The notes beneath the pieces were generated by a model, which did not search any database, had not been told where the DNA came from, and saw nothing but the letters and a program-made list of their open reading frames with translations. From contig JBJHBW010000001.1 of the NCBI GenBank assembly GCA_050485685.1, forward strand, positions 281,031-345,030: DNA of 64,000 nt, given 5' to 3'. The stretch is from JBJHBP01 sp050485685. Its GTDB lineage: Bacteria; Pseudomonadota; Gammaproteobacteria; Steroidobacterales; Rariloculaceae. The position numbers and the translations under genes were made by a program. The stretch's first letter is position 1, and every line of letters begins with the position of its first letter. Positions 17,666 through 26,354 of this stretch are shown here, one piece after another.

Positions 17666-18550
17666 TCACGGCCGGGGCACCAGCCTGATCTCGAACAGCT
17701 GCGGCCACAGTTTTCCGGTCACGAACAGCCGGTCCTGTTCGGCGTCATGCGCGATGCCGTTGAGCACATCCACAAGCTCTCGTTCCCGAGGCGGCAGCAG
17801 GCCTCGCATATCCGCCCTGCCCGTCACGTGGCCGGTGTGCGGATCGATGATCACGATTTCGTCTATCAGCCAGATGTTGGCGTAGATCCGGCCGTCGATC
17901 ATGGCCAGCTCGTTGATGTTCTCTACCGGTTCACCGGCCTGGGTAACGGTCACACGATGCTGCTCTTCGAATGTATACGGATCGAGAAAGCGCAACTCGG
18001 GTGTACCGTCACTCATGATCAGATGCGTGCCGTCGTTGGCCAGTCCCCAACCCTCACCCGGATAACTGAACGTACCCAGCAGCGAGAACGTATCGATGTC
18101 ATAGACCATGCCGGTATTCTCCCGCCAGGTCACCTGTATGAGGCGGTTACCGAAATCGGTCAGTCCCTCGCCGAAGAAGCGAGGCGGCAGACTTCGCAGC
18201 TGCAGAACTTCGCCGGTCTCCGGCCGGACCCGCCTGAGGTCGGATTCGCCATAAAGGCCGGTGCTTTCGTAGAAATAGCCGTCACGAAAAAGCAGACCCT
18301 GGGTGAAGGCGCGCGGATCGTGGGGAAAGACATTGACGACTTCATAGTCGTACCACTGCGGTTCCTGGTTGCCGGCGGCAGCATGCTGACTCCGGCACCC
18401 TGAAACGACCGCGAATACGACCGTCAACAGCAGTAGAACGACCGGCGACGTCAGCGTCAGCAGCACACGCATGTTGCGCGGACCGTAACCGTGACCGTGA
18501 CCGTGACCGTGGTTCAGCGCATCATGCCTCGTGCGGGCAGGAGGCTTCAT
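17666..18550 (-). CDS. Glutaminyl-peptide cyclotransferase (plant/bacterial type), lipoprotein
   Basis: This family (PF05096, glutamine cyclotransferase) forms N-terminal pyroglutamate on exported peptides; it is a beta-propeller. The family core is seen from PHDPRAFTQGLLF through YESTGLYGESDLRRV and the GEGWGLANDGTHLIMSDGT segment. A hydrophobic segment ending in VSGC gives a likely lipoprotein signal, so it would act in the periplasm. ATG at 18472 (MRVLLTLTSP) is a more natural start than 18550; the extra 26 residues include HGHGHGHGYG encoded by a tandem hexamer. It overlaps the upstream MBL gene by four bases, so it is the last gene of the 17.7-22.7 kb run. Confidence 0.88.
   Translation of the reverse strand: MKPPARTRHDALNHGHGHGHGYGPRNMRVLLTLTSPVVLLLLTVVFAVVSGCRSQHAAAGNQEPQWYDYEVVNVFPHDPRAFTQGLLFRDGYFYESTGLYGESDLRRVRPETGEVLQLRSLPPRFFGEGLTDFGNRLIQVTWRENTGMVYDIDTFSLLGTFSYPGEGWGLANDGTHLIMSDGTPELRFLDPYTFEEQHRVTVTQAGEPVENINELAMIDGRIYANIWLIDEIVIIDPHTGHVTGRADMRGLLPPRERELVDVLNGIAHDAEQDRLFVTGKLWPQLFEIRLVPRP
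18481..18510 (-). repeat. Tandem hexanucleotide repeat at the start of the cyclotransferase gene
   Basis: Five consecutive 6-base units (GACCGT with one AACCGT variant on the plus strand) encode a Gly-His repeat if the upstream start is used. Because the unit is a multiple of three, copy-number change would not shift the frame. Confidence 0.85.
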
Positions 18551-19488
18551 CGCGCCGCCTCACGAACGAGGCTGTGATACGCGCGATCGATGAACATGGA
18601 AGGATTACCGCGCCTGTCGTCCCATTCCGCTGTCGGGCGTGCCGCCACCACCTGCTGCAGACTGGCACCGCTGGCCACCAGCGCCGCGATACGGTCGCGT
18701 ATCGTCGTCAGCATGTCCACGTACGCGACCAGCGTCGCACGGTCTGCTACCGGGCCGTGACCCGGCACGACGATAGTGGCCATGTCAGAGCGCTCCAGCA
18801 CGGCCTCGCAGAAACGGATCACGCCATTCAGGCTGCCGCCATTGTCAGCGTCTATGAACGGATAGCCATCGTTATTGAACACGTCGCCCATGTGCACGGC
18901 ATTGCGGCCACGGAAAAAGACCGCAATATCGCTGTCGGTATGCGCCGGCCCGAAGTGGAGCAGGTCTATGCGTTCGCCGTTGAAGTGCAGGTGCATGGCG
19001 TCATCGAAGCCGATCACCGGGAGCGCGGACGGAGGATAGGCGGGCTGCTCGATACGCAAATTGACGAGATTGATCTCGTTGTCCTGCGTCATCATGCGCC
19101 GTGCATTCTCGTGCGCGATGATCCACGTACCGGCCGGCCCCAGCACCTGATTGCCATCGGCATGATCGAAGTGCCAGTGGGTGTTGATTGCAAACGTTAC
19201 ACTGCCGCCACCGATCTCACGGATGCTGTCGTTCAGTGCCCCAGCCAGCGGCACCAGCTGGCTGTCGACGATCAGCGTGCCCTGCTCTCCGGTAGAGACC
19301 AGCACGTTGCCGGCGATGACGCCGACTGGCGCACTCAGGACATGAAAACCCTCAGAAAGCTCGAAGACATTCAGCCTGACCTGGTCGAAGCTGGTCTGGG
19401 GCTGTGCATGCACGCCCATTGCCGGCAGGGCCAGCACCATGCACACGCCCGCCAGGGCACCAAGACGGAAATCAGGAATCCAGGCCAC
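18547..19488 (-). CDS. Exported metallo-beta-lactamase-fold hydrolase
   Basis: The 313-residue product has the HxHxDH zinc motif as HWHFDH, later ligands in GPAHTDSDIAV and the VPGHGP histidine. A Sec signal peptide (LGALAGVCMVLALPAMGVHA|Q) is present if translation starts at GTG 19488, which overlaps the 3' end of the upstream dehydrogenase gene by 17 bases; the longer open frame to 19611 is antisense-like overlap and unlikely. It resembles the SoxH/quinoprotein-relay group of periplasmic MBL proteins and class B3-like folds; the substrate is unknown. It overlaps the cyclotransferase gene by four bases. Confidence 0.87.
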   Translation of the reverse strand: MAWIPDFRLGALAGVCMVLALPAMGVHAQPQTSFDQVRLNVFELSEGFHVLSAPVGVIAGNVLVSTGEQGTLIVDSQLVPLAGALNDSIREIGGGSVTFAINTHWHFDHADGNQVLGPAGTWIIAHENARRMMTQDNEINLVNLRIEQPAYPPSALPVIGFDDAMHLHFNGERIDLLHFGPAHTDSDIAVFFRGRNAVHMGDVFNNDGYPFIDADNGGSLNGVIRFCEAVLERSDMATIVVPGHGPVADRATLVAYVDMLTTIRDRIAALVASGASLQQVVAARPTAEWDDRRGNPSMFIDRAYHSLVREAAR

Positions 19489-20356
19489 TGGCGCGCGCCT
19501 GGTCTCGAGCCACCACCGCCCAGTCGAGTTCTCCTTCGCCGTGAGCGATTGCGCCCAGCAATCGATCCCGATAGACACTGAGACTGGGCAGGGGCACGCT
19601 CGCCACCTCACCGGCAGCGAGCATCAATCGCGTGTCCTTCAGCCCCAGCGCGGTCGTGAAGCCCACCTGATCATAGGTCTGGTTCGCGATGATGGCGCCA
19701 TACACCTTGTAGGCCGGCGCCGAGAAAAGGCCTTCGGTCATCACCTCGTAGAACGACTTCGGATCCACCCCGAACTTTCGTGTCAGAGCGAACCCTTCAC
19801 CCATGGCCTCTATCGCACAGCCCAGCACCATATTGTTCGCCAGCTTCACTGCCGCGGCGCCCGCCGGATTGGTGCCTCCGTCGAAAGTGCGCCGGCCTAT
19901 ATCCAGAAACAGCGGCTCCAGTCTGGCGACGGTGTCGCGCGGCCCCGCCGGCACGATCCCGAGCTGGCCGGCCGCCGCAGCTTCCGGACGCCCCAGCACC
20001 GGTGCCGCCACCAGCACCTGCCCGGCTTCATCGTGAAGCTTCGCCAGCTGATCGAGTATGGTCACACCGTGCGTGCCCATGGGCACGTGAACAGCCCCCG
20101 CAGGCAACGATTCAATGATGCCTCCGGACTGCGTGGTCAATGCTTCCAGCGATTCGTCATCGGCCAGCATGGTCAGCACGACCTCGCGGTCGCGACAGGC
20201 CCCGGCCACATCATCCGCGACCCGCGCGCCGTTCTTTTCCAGTTCAGCGGCCTTCGATCGCGTCCGGTTGTATACGACCAGATCGTGTCCTGCAGCCAGC
20301 ACGCGTCCGGCCATGGCCTGCCCCATACGGCCGAGGCCCGCAAATCCGACTCTCAT
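19472..20356 (-). CDS. NAD(P)-dependent 3-hydroxyisobutyrate dehydrogenase-family oxidoreductase
   Basis: The Rossmann motif is at the N-terminus (VGFAGLGRMGQAMAGRVLAAG), followed by the substrate-binding MGTHG-type loop and the helix with the catalytic lysine region (AAAVKLANNMVLG), the hallmarks of beta-hydroxyacid dehydrogenases. Length 294 residues from ATG 20356, which has AGGAGCG just upstream; the open frame continues to 20410 without family similarity. It could reduce or oxidise 3-hydroxyacids such as tartronate semialdehyde or 3-hydroxyisobutyrate; the substrate is not clear. It lies 31 bp after the EboE-like gene. Confidence 0.88.
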   Translation of the reverse strand: MRVGFAGLGRMGQAMAGRVLAAGHDLVVYNRTRSKAAELEKNGARVADDVAGACRDREVVLTMLADDESLEALTTQSGGIIESLPAGAVHVPMGTHGVTILDQLAKLHDEAGQVLVAAPVLGRPEAAAAGQLGIVPAGPRDTVARLEPLFLDIGRRTFDGGTNPAGAAAVKLANNMVLGCAIEAMGEGFALTRKFGVDPKSFYEVMTEGLFSAPAYKVYGAIIANQTYDQVGFTTALGLKDTRLMLAAGEVASVPLPSLSVYRDRLLGAIAHGEGELDWAVVARDQARASGLDS

Positions 20357-20387
20357 GTACGCTCCTTCGCCTTCCTGATGCTTCAGG

Positions 20388-21590
20388 TCATGGCTTGAGT
20401 AACTGATCACGCACCCAGTCGATCTCGCGAACCACGTAGTCGACGATATCGCCGGTCTTGAGGTGATCGGGGAGTACGTCCCAGGTGTAGGTTTCTATCT
20501 CCAGATGCGGAGACAGCTTGTGCTTGCGGTGAAATGCCAGGGCATCCTCGATTGCGAACCGGGTGGTCCTGAACGCGCCCAGGTCATCGAGAAAGACCGG
20601 CACATGAAAGTGCGTGCGCCACTCACGGGGACCCGGATCCCGGTCCCAGGCTTCGAAAGCATCGGAGAGATTCAGATAATGCGTGAACTGCCCGTTGCGT
20701 TTCTCCACGGTCTGGGTCAGGTACACGGTATCGGCGTAAGGCCGCATCGCATCGACGATGTCCTGTGTCACCTCCGGCACCCGCACCGCCGCGGCCTCCT
20801 GCAGCTTGATCACCGGAACGCCGGCATCGGCCAGCTTCTTGAGACTGGTGCTGATGTCCTCGTACTCCACGGCCTGGTGACAGATGTCATAGACCATGCC
20901 GAGGTGGGTGCGCAGTGCCTGTTCGGCGGCACCTGGTGCAAGGCCCGTCTGCTTCGCCAGCGAAGCGACGGCATCCGAGGCATACAGATGGTTCTGGAAA
21001 TAGTCTATTGCCTCATCCGTGGTCTCCAGAAAACAGGCCGGTTCCGGTTCCAGCGCCAGCGTCACGGTTCGTCCTGTGCGCTGCTGCAGCTTCACAAGGT
21101 GCGCCACCACACGAGTGACCTGACGGGTGTAGGCTTCGACCACATCCGGACCGGTGACACGCGGCTTGAAACCCAGCGGTGGACTTTGAATCGACGGATT
21201 GACGTGATCGCCGCCGACTTCGGCGAGAATGTCCGCCACCTGCATTGTGTACTCGGCGCGTTCATCACTGCGCCAGTCAGGCTCATACACCTGTTCCATC
21301 ACGACCTGATTCTTGAAAGGGCCGTACGGGAATGCGTTGACCGTATAGAGGTACATGTCATTGTCGTCCAGGAATGCCTTCAGCCGGCGGCGCTCCCCGG
21401 CATCCGCGGTCAGTGTCCGGGCGGACGCCGCAGACAATCGCAGCGACACACCGAAAGGCTGATCAGGCGCGACACGCGCCTTCACTGCCGGCACATAGCG
21501 ATTCAGGCTCTTCCACATATCAGGCCAGGTGTCGCCCGGATGAACCAGCGTGGAGTAGGTAAGGTGGCCGAGACCGTGGCCCAGATCCAT
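20388..21590 (-). CDS. EboE-like xylose-isomerase-type TIM-barrel protein
   Basis: The 400-residue protein has the sugar-phosphate isomerase/epimerase fold. Its opening, LGHLTYSTLVHPGDTWPDMW with a following FGVSLRLS, closely resembles the EboE proteins of the eustigmatophyte/bacterial ebo cluster, and the conserved blocks NAFPYGPF, LALEPEPACFLETT, YDICHQAVEYE and VIKLQEAAAV carry the metal-binding Glu, Asp and His expected for a TIM-barrel metalloenzyme. Ebo proteins have been linked to export or modification of secondary metabolites. Other ebo genes (eboA-D, F) are not next to it. Confidence 0.8.
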   Translation of the reverse strand: MDLGHGLGHLTYSTLVHPGDTWPDMWKSLNRYVPAVKARVAPDQPFGVSLRLSAASARTLTADAGERRRLKAFLDDNDMYLYTVNAFPYGPFKNQVVMEQVYEPDWRSDERAEYTMQVADILAEVGGDHVNPSIQSPPLGFKPRVTGPDVVEAYTRQVTRVVAHLVKLQQRTGRTVTLALEPEPACFLETTDEAIDYFQNHLYASDAVASLAKQTGLAPGAAEQALRTHLGMVYDICHQAVEYEDISTSLKKLADAGVPVIKLQEAAAVRVPEVTQDIVDAMRPYADTVYLTQTVEKRNGQFTHYLNLSDAFEAWDRDPGPREWRTHFHVPVFLDDLGAFRTTRFAIEDALAFHRKHKLSPHLEIETYTWDVLPDHLKTGDIVDYVVREIDWVRDQLLKP

Positions 21591-21675
21591 TATGCTCTCC
21601 TTGAAATTGTGCGCGGCTGCAGGTCGGCGGCCATTGTAGCGCCTGCAGCCGAGTCAGGAACAATCGTCAGCGGAC

Positions 21676-22665
21676 TCATATCCTCACCACGACCTTGCCG
21701 AAGTGCCGCGCTGACTTCAGGCAGGCATACGCTTCCGGCGCCGCCTCAAAATCGAACACCCGGTCCACGACGGGCACCATTTCATTCACCGCCACCGCCC
21801 GGATCAGCGCCTCCAGGTGTTCCCTGCCGCCGACGAATATCCCGCGTAACGTGGCACGTTTGATCATGATCGGGTAAGGCGTCGGGTCACCGTCCGGCCG
21901 GGTCAGGACCCCGATCAGAGCAATCTCGCCATGCCGGGCCACTGCCTGATATGAGCGCGGCAACGTAGCGGGTGCGGCTGTCTCGATCAGATGATCAACG
22001 CCGGCTCCGCCGGTCATGCGCAGCACCTCGGCCTCCCAGTCCGGCACACGCCGGTAATTGATGGTCTCGCCGGCTCCCAGTTGCGTTGCACGCGCGAGTT
22101 TTTCATCGCTGGAAGACGTGATGATGACGCGCGCGCCTGCGAGTCTGGCCAGCTGCAGCGCGTAAATGGATACCCCGCCGGTCCCCAGCGTCAGCACGGT
22201 CTCACCCGGGCGCAGCGGCTTGCCCTCGAAAAGCGCATTCCAGGCCGTGACACCGGCACACGGCAGGGTCGCAGCCGTCTCATAGTCCAGATGCGCCGGA
22301 AAAGGCAGCACGCCGTCGGCATCGAATACCGCGTACTCGCGCAGCACGCCATCCAGCGGTGAACCCAGCGCTTCGTCGCGGCGTCCCTGCGTGAAAGTCG
22401 CCACGACGCGATCGCCGACGCGCAGGGACTCAACACCGGCACCGACCGCGACCACCTCGCCGGCGCCATCGGACAGCGGCACCGTGTCGCGTTGCAGGGG
22501 CCCGCCAATGTACTTGCCGTTGAGAATCGCCAGATCGCGAAAATTCAGCGAGGCTGCGCGCATGCGCACCAGCACCTGGCCAGCGCCGGGTTCGGGCTCC
22601 TCCCGGTTCACCATACGCAGTGCCTGAGGGCCGGTTTTGCCCTGACAGATCTCATATACCCGCAT
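21676..22665 (-). CDS. Zinc-free medium-chain dehydrogenase/quinone oxidoreductase
   Basis: The 329-residue protein belongs to the MDR superfamily: N-terminal GroES-like domain (RAASLNFRDLAILNG), the LPFPAHLDYETAATLPCAGVTAW-type core and the nucleotide-binding VLTLGTGGVSIYALQLA (GTGGVS) motif. The cysteine and histidine ligands of zinc alcohol dehydrogenases are not apparent, which favours an NADPH:quinone or enoyl reductase. I prefer ATG 22665 because GGGAGA lies eight bases upstream. First gene of the minus-strand run that ends with the cyclotransferase, after an 85-bp spacer. Confidence 0.88.
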   Translation of the reverse strand: MRVYEICQGKTGPQALRMVNREEPEPGAGQVLVRMRAASLNFRDLAILNGKYIGGPLQRDTVPLSDGAGEVVAVGAGVESLRVGDRVVATFTQGRRDEALGSPLDGVLREYAVFDADGVLPFPAHLDYETAATLPCAGVTAWNALFEGKPLRPGETVLTLGTGGVSIYALQLARLAGARVIITSSSDEKLARATQLGAGETINYRRVPDWEAEVLRMTGGAGVDHLIETAAPATLPRSYQAVARHGEIALIGVLTRPDGDPTPYPIMIKRATLRGIFVGGREHLEALIRAVAVNEMVPVVDRVFDFEAAPEAYACLKSARHFGKVVVRI

Positions 22666-22872
22666 CGGCAACGTCTCCCGCATTGTCAGAATTGAGGTAG
22701 AGTAGCCGACCGGCACACCGATCATGAACCAGACGGCGAATCCGATTTCGATTCACCGTCGAAATGCTGAGCAAGGCTGACGATCATACTTCGGCCTGCG
22801 AGTGGGCACCCCCGAAGCGGGATGTCCGACAAGGATCACGGAGCCCGGACATGACGCTGAGGTAGCTGTCGG

Positions 22873-23946
22873 ATGACCGCGATGAATCCACTGGCGGCTG
22901 AAATGCTGGAAGCAAGTGCCAACGGCTACGCAGCGGCGGCCTGTGCTGCGCTGCAGCGGCACCGCGCACGCAGTAACAATGGCGACATCATGCAGAGCCC
23001 GGCACCGGAATGGCGGGCCTATTTTCAGCAGCGGGTGCTGGAACTGGCCGCGGCGGTGCGCGTCCGGGAGCCTGCACTGTTTGCCCGGCGCGTGCAGTGG
23101 CTGCGTCGTGCCATGTCCTCCCGCGGCGCCGACACCAGTGATCTGGGACTGGCCCTGACCAGTCTGCACGATGCGCTGTCCGATGAATTCCCGGCCAATC
23201 TGCTGCCGGTTGCGCTGGCACCGGTGGAAGCTGCCATTGCCGAGCTTCAGCGCGAAGACGAGCCCGAGACCAGCGCCCTGGACCCGAAAGTGCCCAGTGA
23301 CCGGCTGGCGCTCGAGTATCTGGAAGCCTGCCTGTCGGGTAATCCCGAGCAGGCCGCGGGTCTGGTGCTGGAGGGCCTGGAACAGTTCAGTGCCGAGCAG
23401 ATTTTTCTCGACGTGCTGATTCCGGCCGAAAAGGAAATCGGACACCTGTGGCACACCGGCGACATCACTATCGCCGAGGAACACCTGGTCACGGAAACCA
23501 CACGCCATCTGATCGGTGTGATATCCCACCAGTGCAGGGTCAGCACGCACCGCAGGCATTCGGTGCTGGCAGCATCGGTCGCCGGCAACAGTCACGATAT
23601 CGCGTTGCGCCTGGCCACCGAACTGTTCCGCCTCTCCGGTTACCGTGCAATATTTCTCGGCGCCAGCCTGCCGGCGGAACAACTGGCCAGGGCGGTGAAC
23701 ATGTTCAGCATCGATCTGGTGGTACTGGGTGCGATGCTGGAGACGCATCTGAATGATGCCGCGCGTGCGATCGAGGTGCTGAAGCGGTCGGCACCGGGCA
23801 CCCGGGTGATGGTCGGTGGACTCGTGTTCGACTCGGTGCCGGACCTGTGGCAGCGCATAGGCGCTGACGGCTACGCTCCCAGCCTGCGCGACGTGGTCGC
23901 GACCGGCACGCAGCTGCTGGCATCACCACTGCCGGCCGAGCACTGA
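22873..23946 (+). CDS. Stand-alone cobalamin-binding protein with photoreceptor-type Wx9EH motif
   Basis: The 357-residue protein has an unrecognised, mostly helical N-terminal region (about 1-135), a B12-binding helical cap (about 140-225) and a Rossmann-like B12-binding domain (about 228-345). The cap carries W193 followed nine residues later by E203-H204 (LWHTGDITIAEEH), the Wx9EH motif known from the light-sensing CarH/LitR B12 photoreceptors. The lower-ligand motif is NSHDIA around H241, a degenerate form of ExHxxG with the histidine kept. There is no MerR-type HTH, so unlike CarH it cannot bind DNA in the known way. The convergent neighbour is an ECF sigma factor. Confidence 0.85.
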   Translation: MTAMNPLAAEMLEASANGYAAAACAALQRHRARSNNGDIMQSPAPEWRAYFQQRVLELAAAVRVREPALFARRVQWLRRAMSSRGADTSDLGLALTSLHDALSDEFPANLLPVALAPVEAAIAELQREDEPETSALDPKVPSDRLALEYLEACLSGNPEQAAGLVLEGLEQFSAEQIFLDVLIPAEKEIGHLWHTGDITIAEEHLVTETTRHLIGVISHQCRVSTHRRHSVLAASVAGNSHDIALRLATELFRLSGYRAIFLGASLPAEQLARAVNMFSIDLVVLGAMLETHLNDAARAIEVLKRSAPGTRVMVGGLVFDSVPDLWQRIGADGYAPSLRDVVATGTQLLASPLPAEH

Positions 23947-24015
23947 ACCGCGCTCGCCTGCAGCAACCCGGCCATGCGACCCCTGCCGCCCGGATCGCAC
24001 TGCCAAAGCGTCGCG

Positions 24016-24558
24016 TCAGCCCGGCTCTGCTTCCTCCACCATGCGCCGGATTCTGCTCAGCCCTCGCCGCATCTGGGTCTTGACCGTGCCCAGCGGCTTG
24101 CCGGTCGCGAGCGCGATTTCCGAATGCGACATGCCCTCCACCACGCCCATCAGCAGCAGATCACGCTGATCGGTGTCCAGCTGCTCCAGCGCCCGGCGGG
24201 CCACACCGAAATCGGCAGCGATCTCGCCCTCTGAACTGCCCGCCCCCTCGATCTGCTCAGCGTGTTCCTCATTCAGCGGTTCGGTGCCGGGACGTCTGGC
24301 ACTGCTGCGCATGCGATCGATCAGACGCCGGCGCGCAATCGTTGAAACGAAAGCCGCTTCAGTGCCCGCTGCGGCGTCGAACCGGTGCGCCGACTTCCAG
24401 AGGTCGAGAAAGATGTCCTGCACTGCGTCTTCGGCATCGGCCGCCGATTCGCTGAAACGACGCGCAAGCGACCATACGAGGCCGCCGTACAGGGTCATGC
24501 ACTCCCGAACCGCGGCGTCTTCCCCCCGCGCTATGCGAACAAAGACAGATTCCTGCAC
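24016..24558 (-). CDS. RNA polymerase ECF-family sigma factor
   Basis: The 180-residue protein has sigma region 2 (LVWSLARRFSESAADAEDAVQDIFLDLWKS) and region 4 with the HTH (MSHSEIALATGKPLGTVKTQMRRGL). Region 3 is missing, as in all ECF sigmas. The start is GTG 24558 with an AGGGTGACAG ribosome site. No anti-sigma gene is adjacent; the gene is convergent with the B12 protein and divergent from the DUF4397 lipoprotein across 127 bp, so those are plausible partners or targets, by inference. Confidence 0.92.
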   Translation of the reverse strand: MQESVFVRIARGEDAAVRECMTLYGGLVWSLARRFSESAADAEDAVQDIFLDLWKSAHRFDAAAGTEAAFVSTIARRRLIDRMRSSARRPGTEPLNEEHAEQIEGAGSSEGEIAADFGVARRALEQLDTDQRDLLLMGVVEGMSHSEIALATGKPLGTVKTQMRRGLSRIRRMVEEAEPG

Positions 24559-24685
24559 CTGTCACCCTCTGCGTACCGCGCGGCAGGGCCTGATCACGAT
24601 TATAAGGCCCAAAGTGAATCCGATTGGTGAGCCCCGGCGAATACGTCTCTGAGTCCCCCTTACTCTCTCTCACCGAACGGAGATT

Positions 24686-26071
24686 ATGAACATGAACAGA
24701 TTCGCGATGACACCAGCCGTGCTGGTTGCCGTGGCGATGCTTGCGGCGGGCTGCTCCAGCTCGAGTTCGTCGCCTACGCCTCCCCCCCCGCCGCTGCCTG
24801 AGCCGGAACTGCCCGTGGTGCGCTTCGTGCACGCAGTGCCCGATGCCCCGAACGTCAATGTCGCCGGCGCGACGTCCGTGCTGGCCGGCGATCTGGCTTT
24901 CGGCGAGGCCACGAGCCTGCTGACCCTGCAGCCTGGCACCGTCAATGTGCGCGTGGATGGCATCGTACCCGGCGGAGAAGTGACCGTGATCGGTCCAGTG
25001 GACCTGACGCTGGAATCGGACACTGTATACAGCGTGGTTGCACTGGGACAGGTCAGCCCCGGATCGCCGCTGCCGATTGGCGCGCTGGTCCTGGCGGAGC
25101 CCAGAACCGAAATTCCGGCCGGCCAGGTGCGTGTGCAGGTGGTACACGCTGCGCCGCAGGTCATGGAAGTGGACGTGCACGTGACGGCACCGGACACGGA
25201 ACTCAGCAGCGAAACGGTGCTCGGCTCCTTCGGCTTCGGCGAAGATCTGGGTCCCGTCGATGTGGCTGCCGGCGTGTATCGCATTCGCGTGACACCCGCA
25301 GGTACCACGACGCCTGTGGTATTCGATTCCGGTGAAGTGGAACTTCCGGCCGGCGCCGGCCTGCTGGTCGTTGCAGTGGAGAACACTGGTCCGCAGGGCG
25401 CGCCCGTCAGCCTGCTCGTCTCCGACGGCGTGGGCAGCTTTCCGATTCTCGATGTGGATACCCCCGCCGAAGTGCGCGTGATCCACGCTTCTTCGGAAGC
25501 CCCGCCGGTCAACGTCTATGTGGACGATGCACTGGTGCTTGAGGACGTGCCGTTCACGGCGTTTTCCGATTACATTCCGCTGCCGGCAGGCACCTATAAC
25601 GTTGTTGTCACACCGGCAGACAACCCCGGCGTGTCCGTCATCGACGTGGATCTGACGGTGGAAGCCGGCGTCCAGTACTCCGTGTATGCGGCAGGCACTC
25701 TGGCCGAACTTGCGCCCTACGTGCTGGTTGACGACAACCGCCGCATCGCAACCGAGAGTCGGGTGCGCCTGATTCACCTTTCACCTCTGGCCGAGCTTGT
25801 CGATATCTATGTACTCGGCGACGTCGGCACCGACATTTCAACGGTGGCACCGACTTTCGCAGGCGTGGACTTCCTCGACGAAACCGGCTACGTCAGTCTG
25901 GCCGGCGGCAACTACGAAGTCACGGTTGCCATTGCCGACACGGCAACGGCGGCCATCGGCCCCGTGACCATTTCCGTGCTGGATGGCGGCATCTACACCG
26001 CTGCGGCACGCGAAAGCGAAGGCGGCGTCCCGCCCTTCGGATTGATTCTGCTCGACGACTTCAACGACTGA
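24686..26071 (+). CDS. Lipoprotein with four DUF4397 repeats
   Basis: The 461-residue product has a lipoprotein signal peptide with lipobox LAAGC (C23), a Ser/Pro-rich linker and four repeats of about 100-110 residues, each opening with the DUF4397 signature: VRFVHAVPDAPNVNV, VQVVHAAPQVMEVDV, VRVIHASSEAPPVNVYV and VRLIHLSPLAELVDIYV, followed by LxPGTYxVxVTPA-type turns. DUF4397 proteins are surface or envelope proteins of unknown function in bacteria. It is very acidic with few lysines. A strong terminator follows. Confidence 0.9.
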   Translation: MNMNRFAMTPAVLVAVAMLAAGCSSSSSSPTPPPPPLPEPELPVVRFVHAVPDAPNVNVAGATSVLAGDLAFGEATSLLTLQPGTVNVRVDGIVPGGEVTVIGPVDLTLESDTVYSVVALGQVSPGSPLPIGALVLAEPRTEIPAGQVRVQVVHAAPQVMEVDVHVTAPDTELSSETVLGSFGFGEDLGPVDVAAGVYRIRVTPAGTTTPVVFDSGEVELPAGAGLLVVAVENTGPQGAPVSLLVSDGVGSFPILDVDTPAEVRVIHASSEAPPVNVYVDDALVLEDVPFTAFSDYIPLPAGTYNVVVTPADNPGVSVIDVDLTVEAGVQYSVYAAGTLAELAPYVLVDDNRRIATESRVRLIHLSPLAELVDIYVLGDVGTDISTVAPTFAGVDFLDETGYVSLAGGNYEVTVAIADTATAAIGPVTISVLDGGIYTAAARESEGGVPPFGLILLDDFND

Positions 26072-26117
26072 GGGCTCCCCTCCCCCCCAACCTCTCCCGT
26101 TATGGCGTCGGCAAAAT

Positions 26118-26149
26118 GGCCGGGGACGCAAGTCCCCGGCCGCTCTTTT
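26118..26149 (+). terminator. Rho-independent terminator after the DUF4397 gene
   Basis: A 10-bp GC stem (GGCCGGGGAC with GTCCCCGGCC) closed by a GCAA tetraloop is followed by GCTCTTTT. It lies 46 bp after the stop codon. Confidence 0.85.
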
Positions 26150-26354
26150 CCGGTGCAACGGTGTCAGCGGATGCACAGCAATCCGGCACCGCCGCAACTG
26201 TAATCGTCATGGTCCGTCATGTGCGGGCGGCAGCAACGGCGCGTGCGCATACGTAACGGCACGGTAACGCGCTTCAGGCACACTTCTTGCTCTGTCAGGG
26301 AAAGATGGAACGGTGCGTGAACACGCATCGCCATGGAACGGTCCTTTCACAATC

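Noticed and set aside
18481..18510. Phase-variable on/off switch of the cyclotransferase gene
   Set aside because: The repeat unit is six bases, so gain or loss of units keeps the frame.
24359..25777. 472-codon minus-strand frame over the ECF and DUF4397 genes
   Set aside because: It spans two genes on opposite strands and is His/Arg-rich with no motif.
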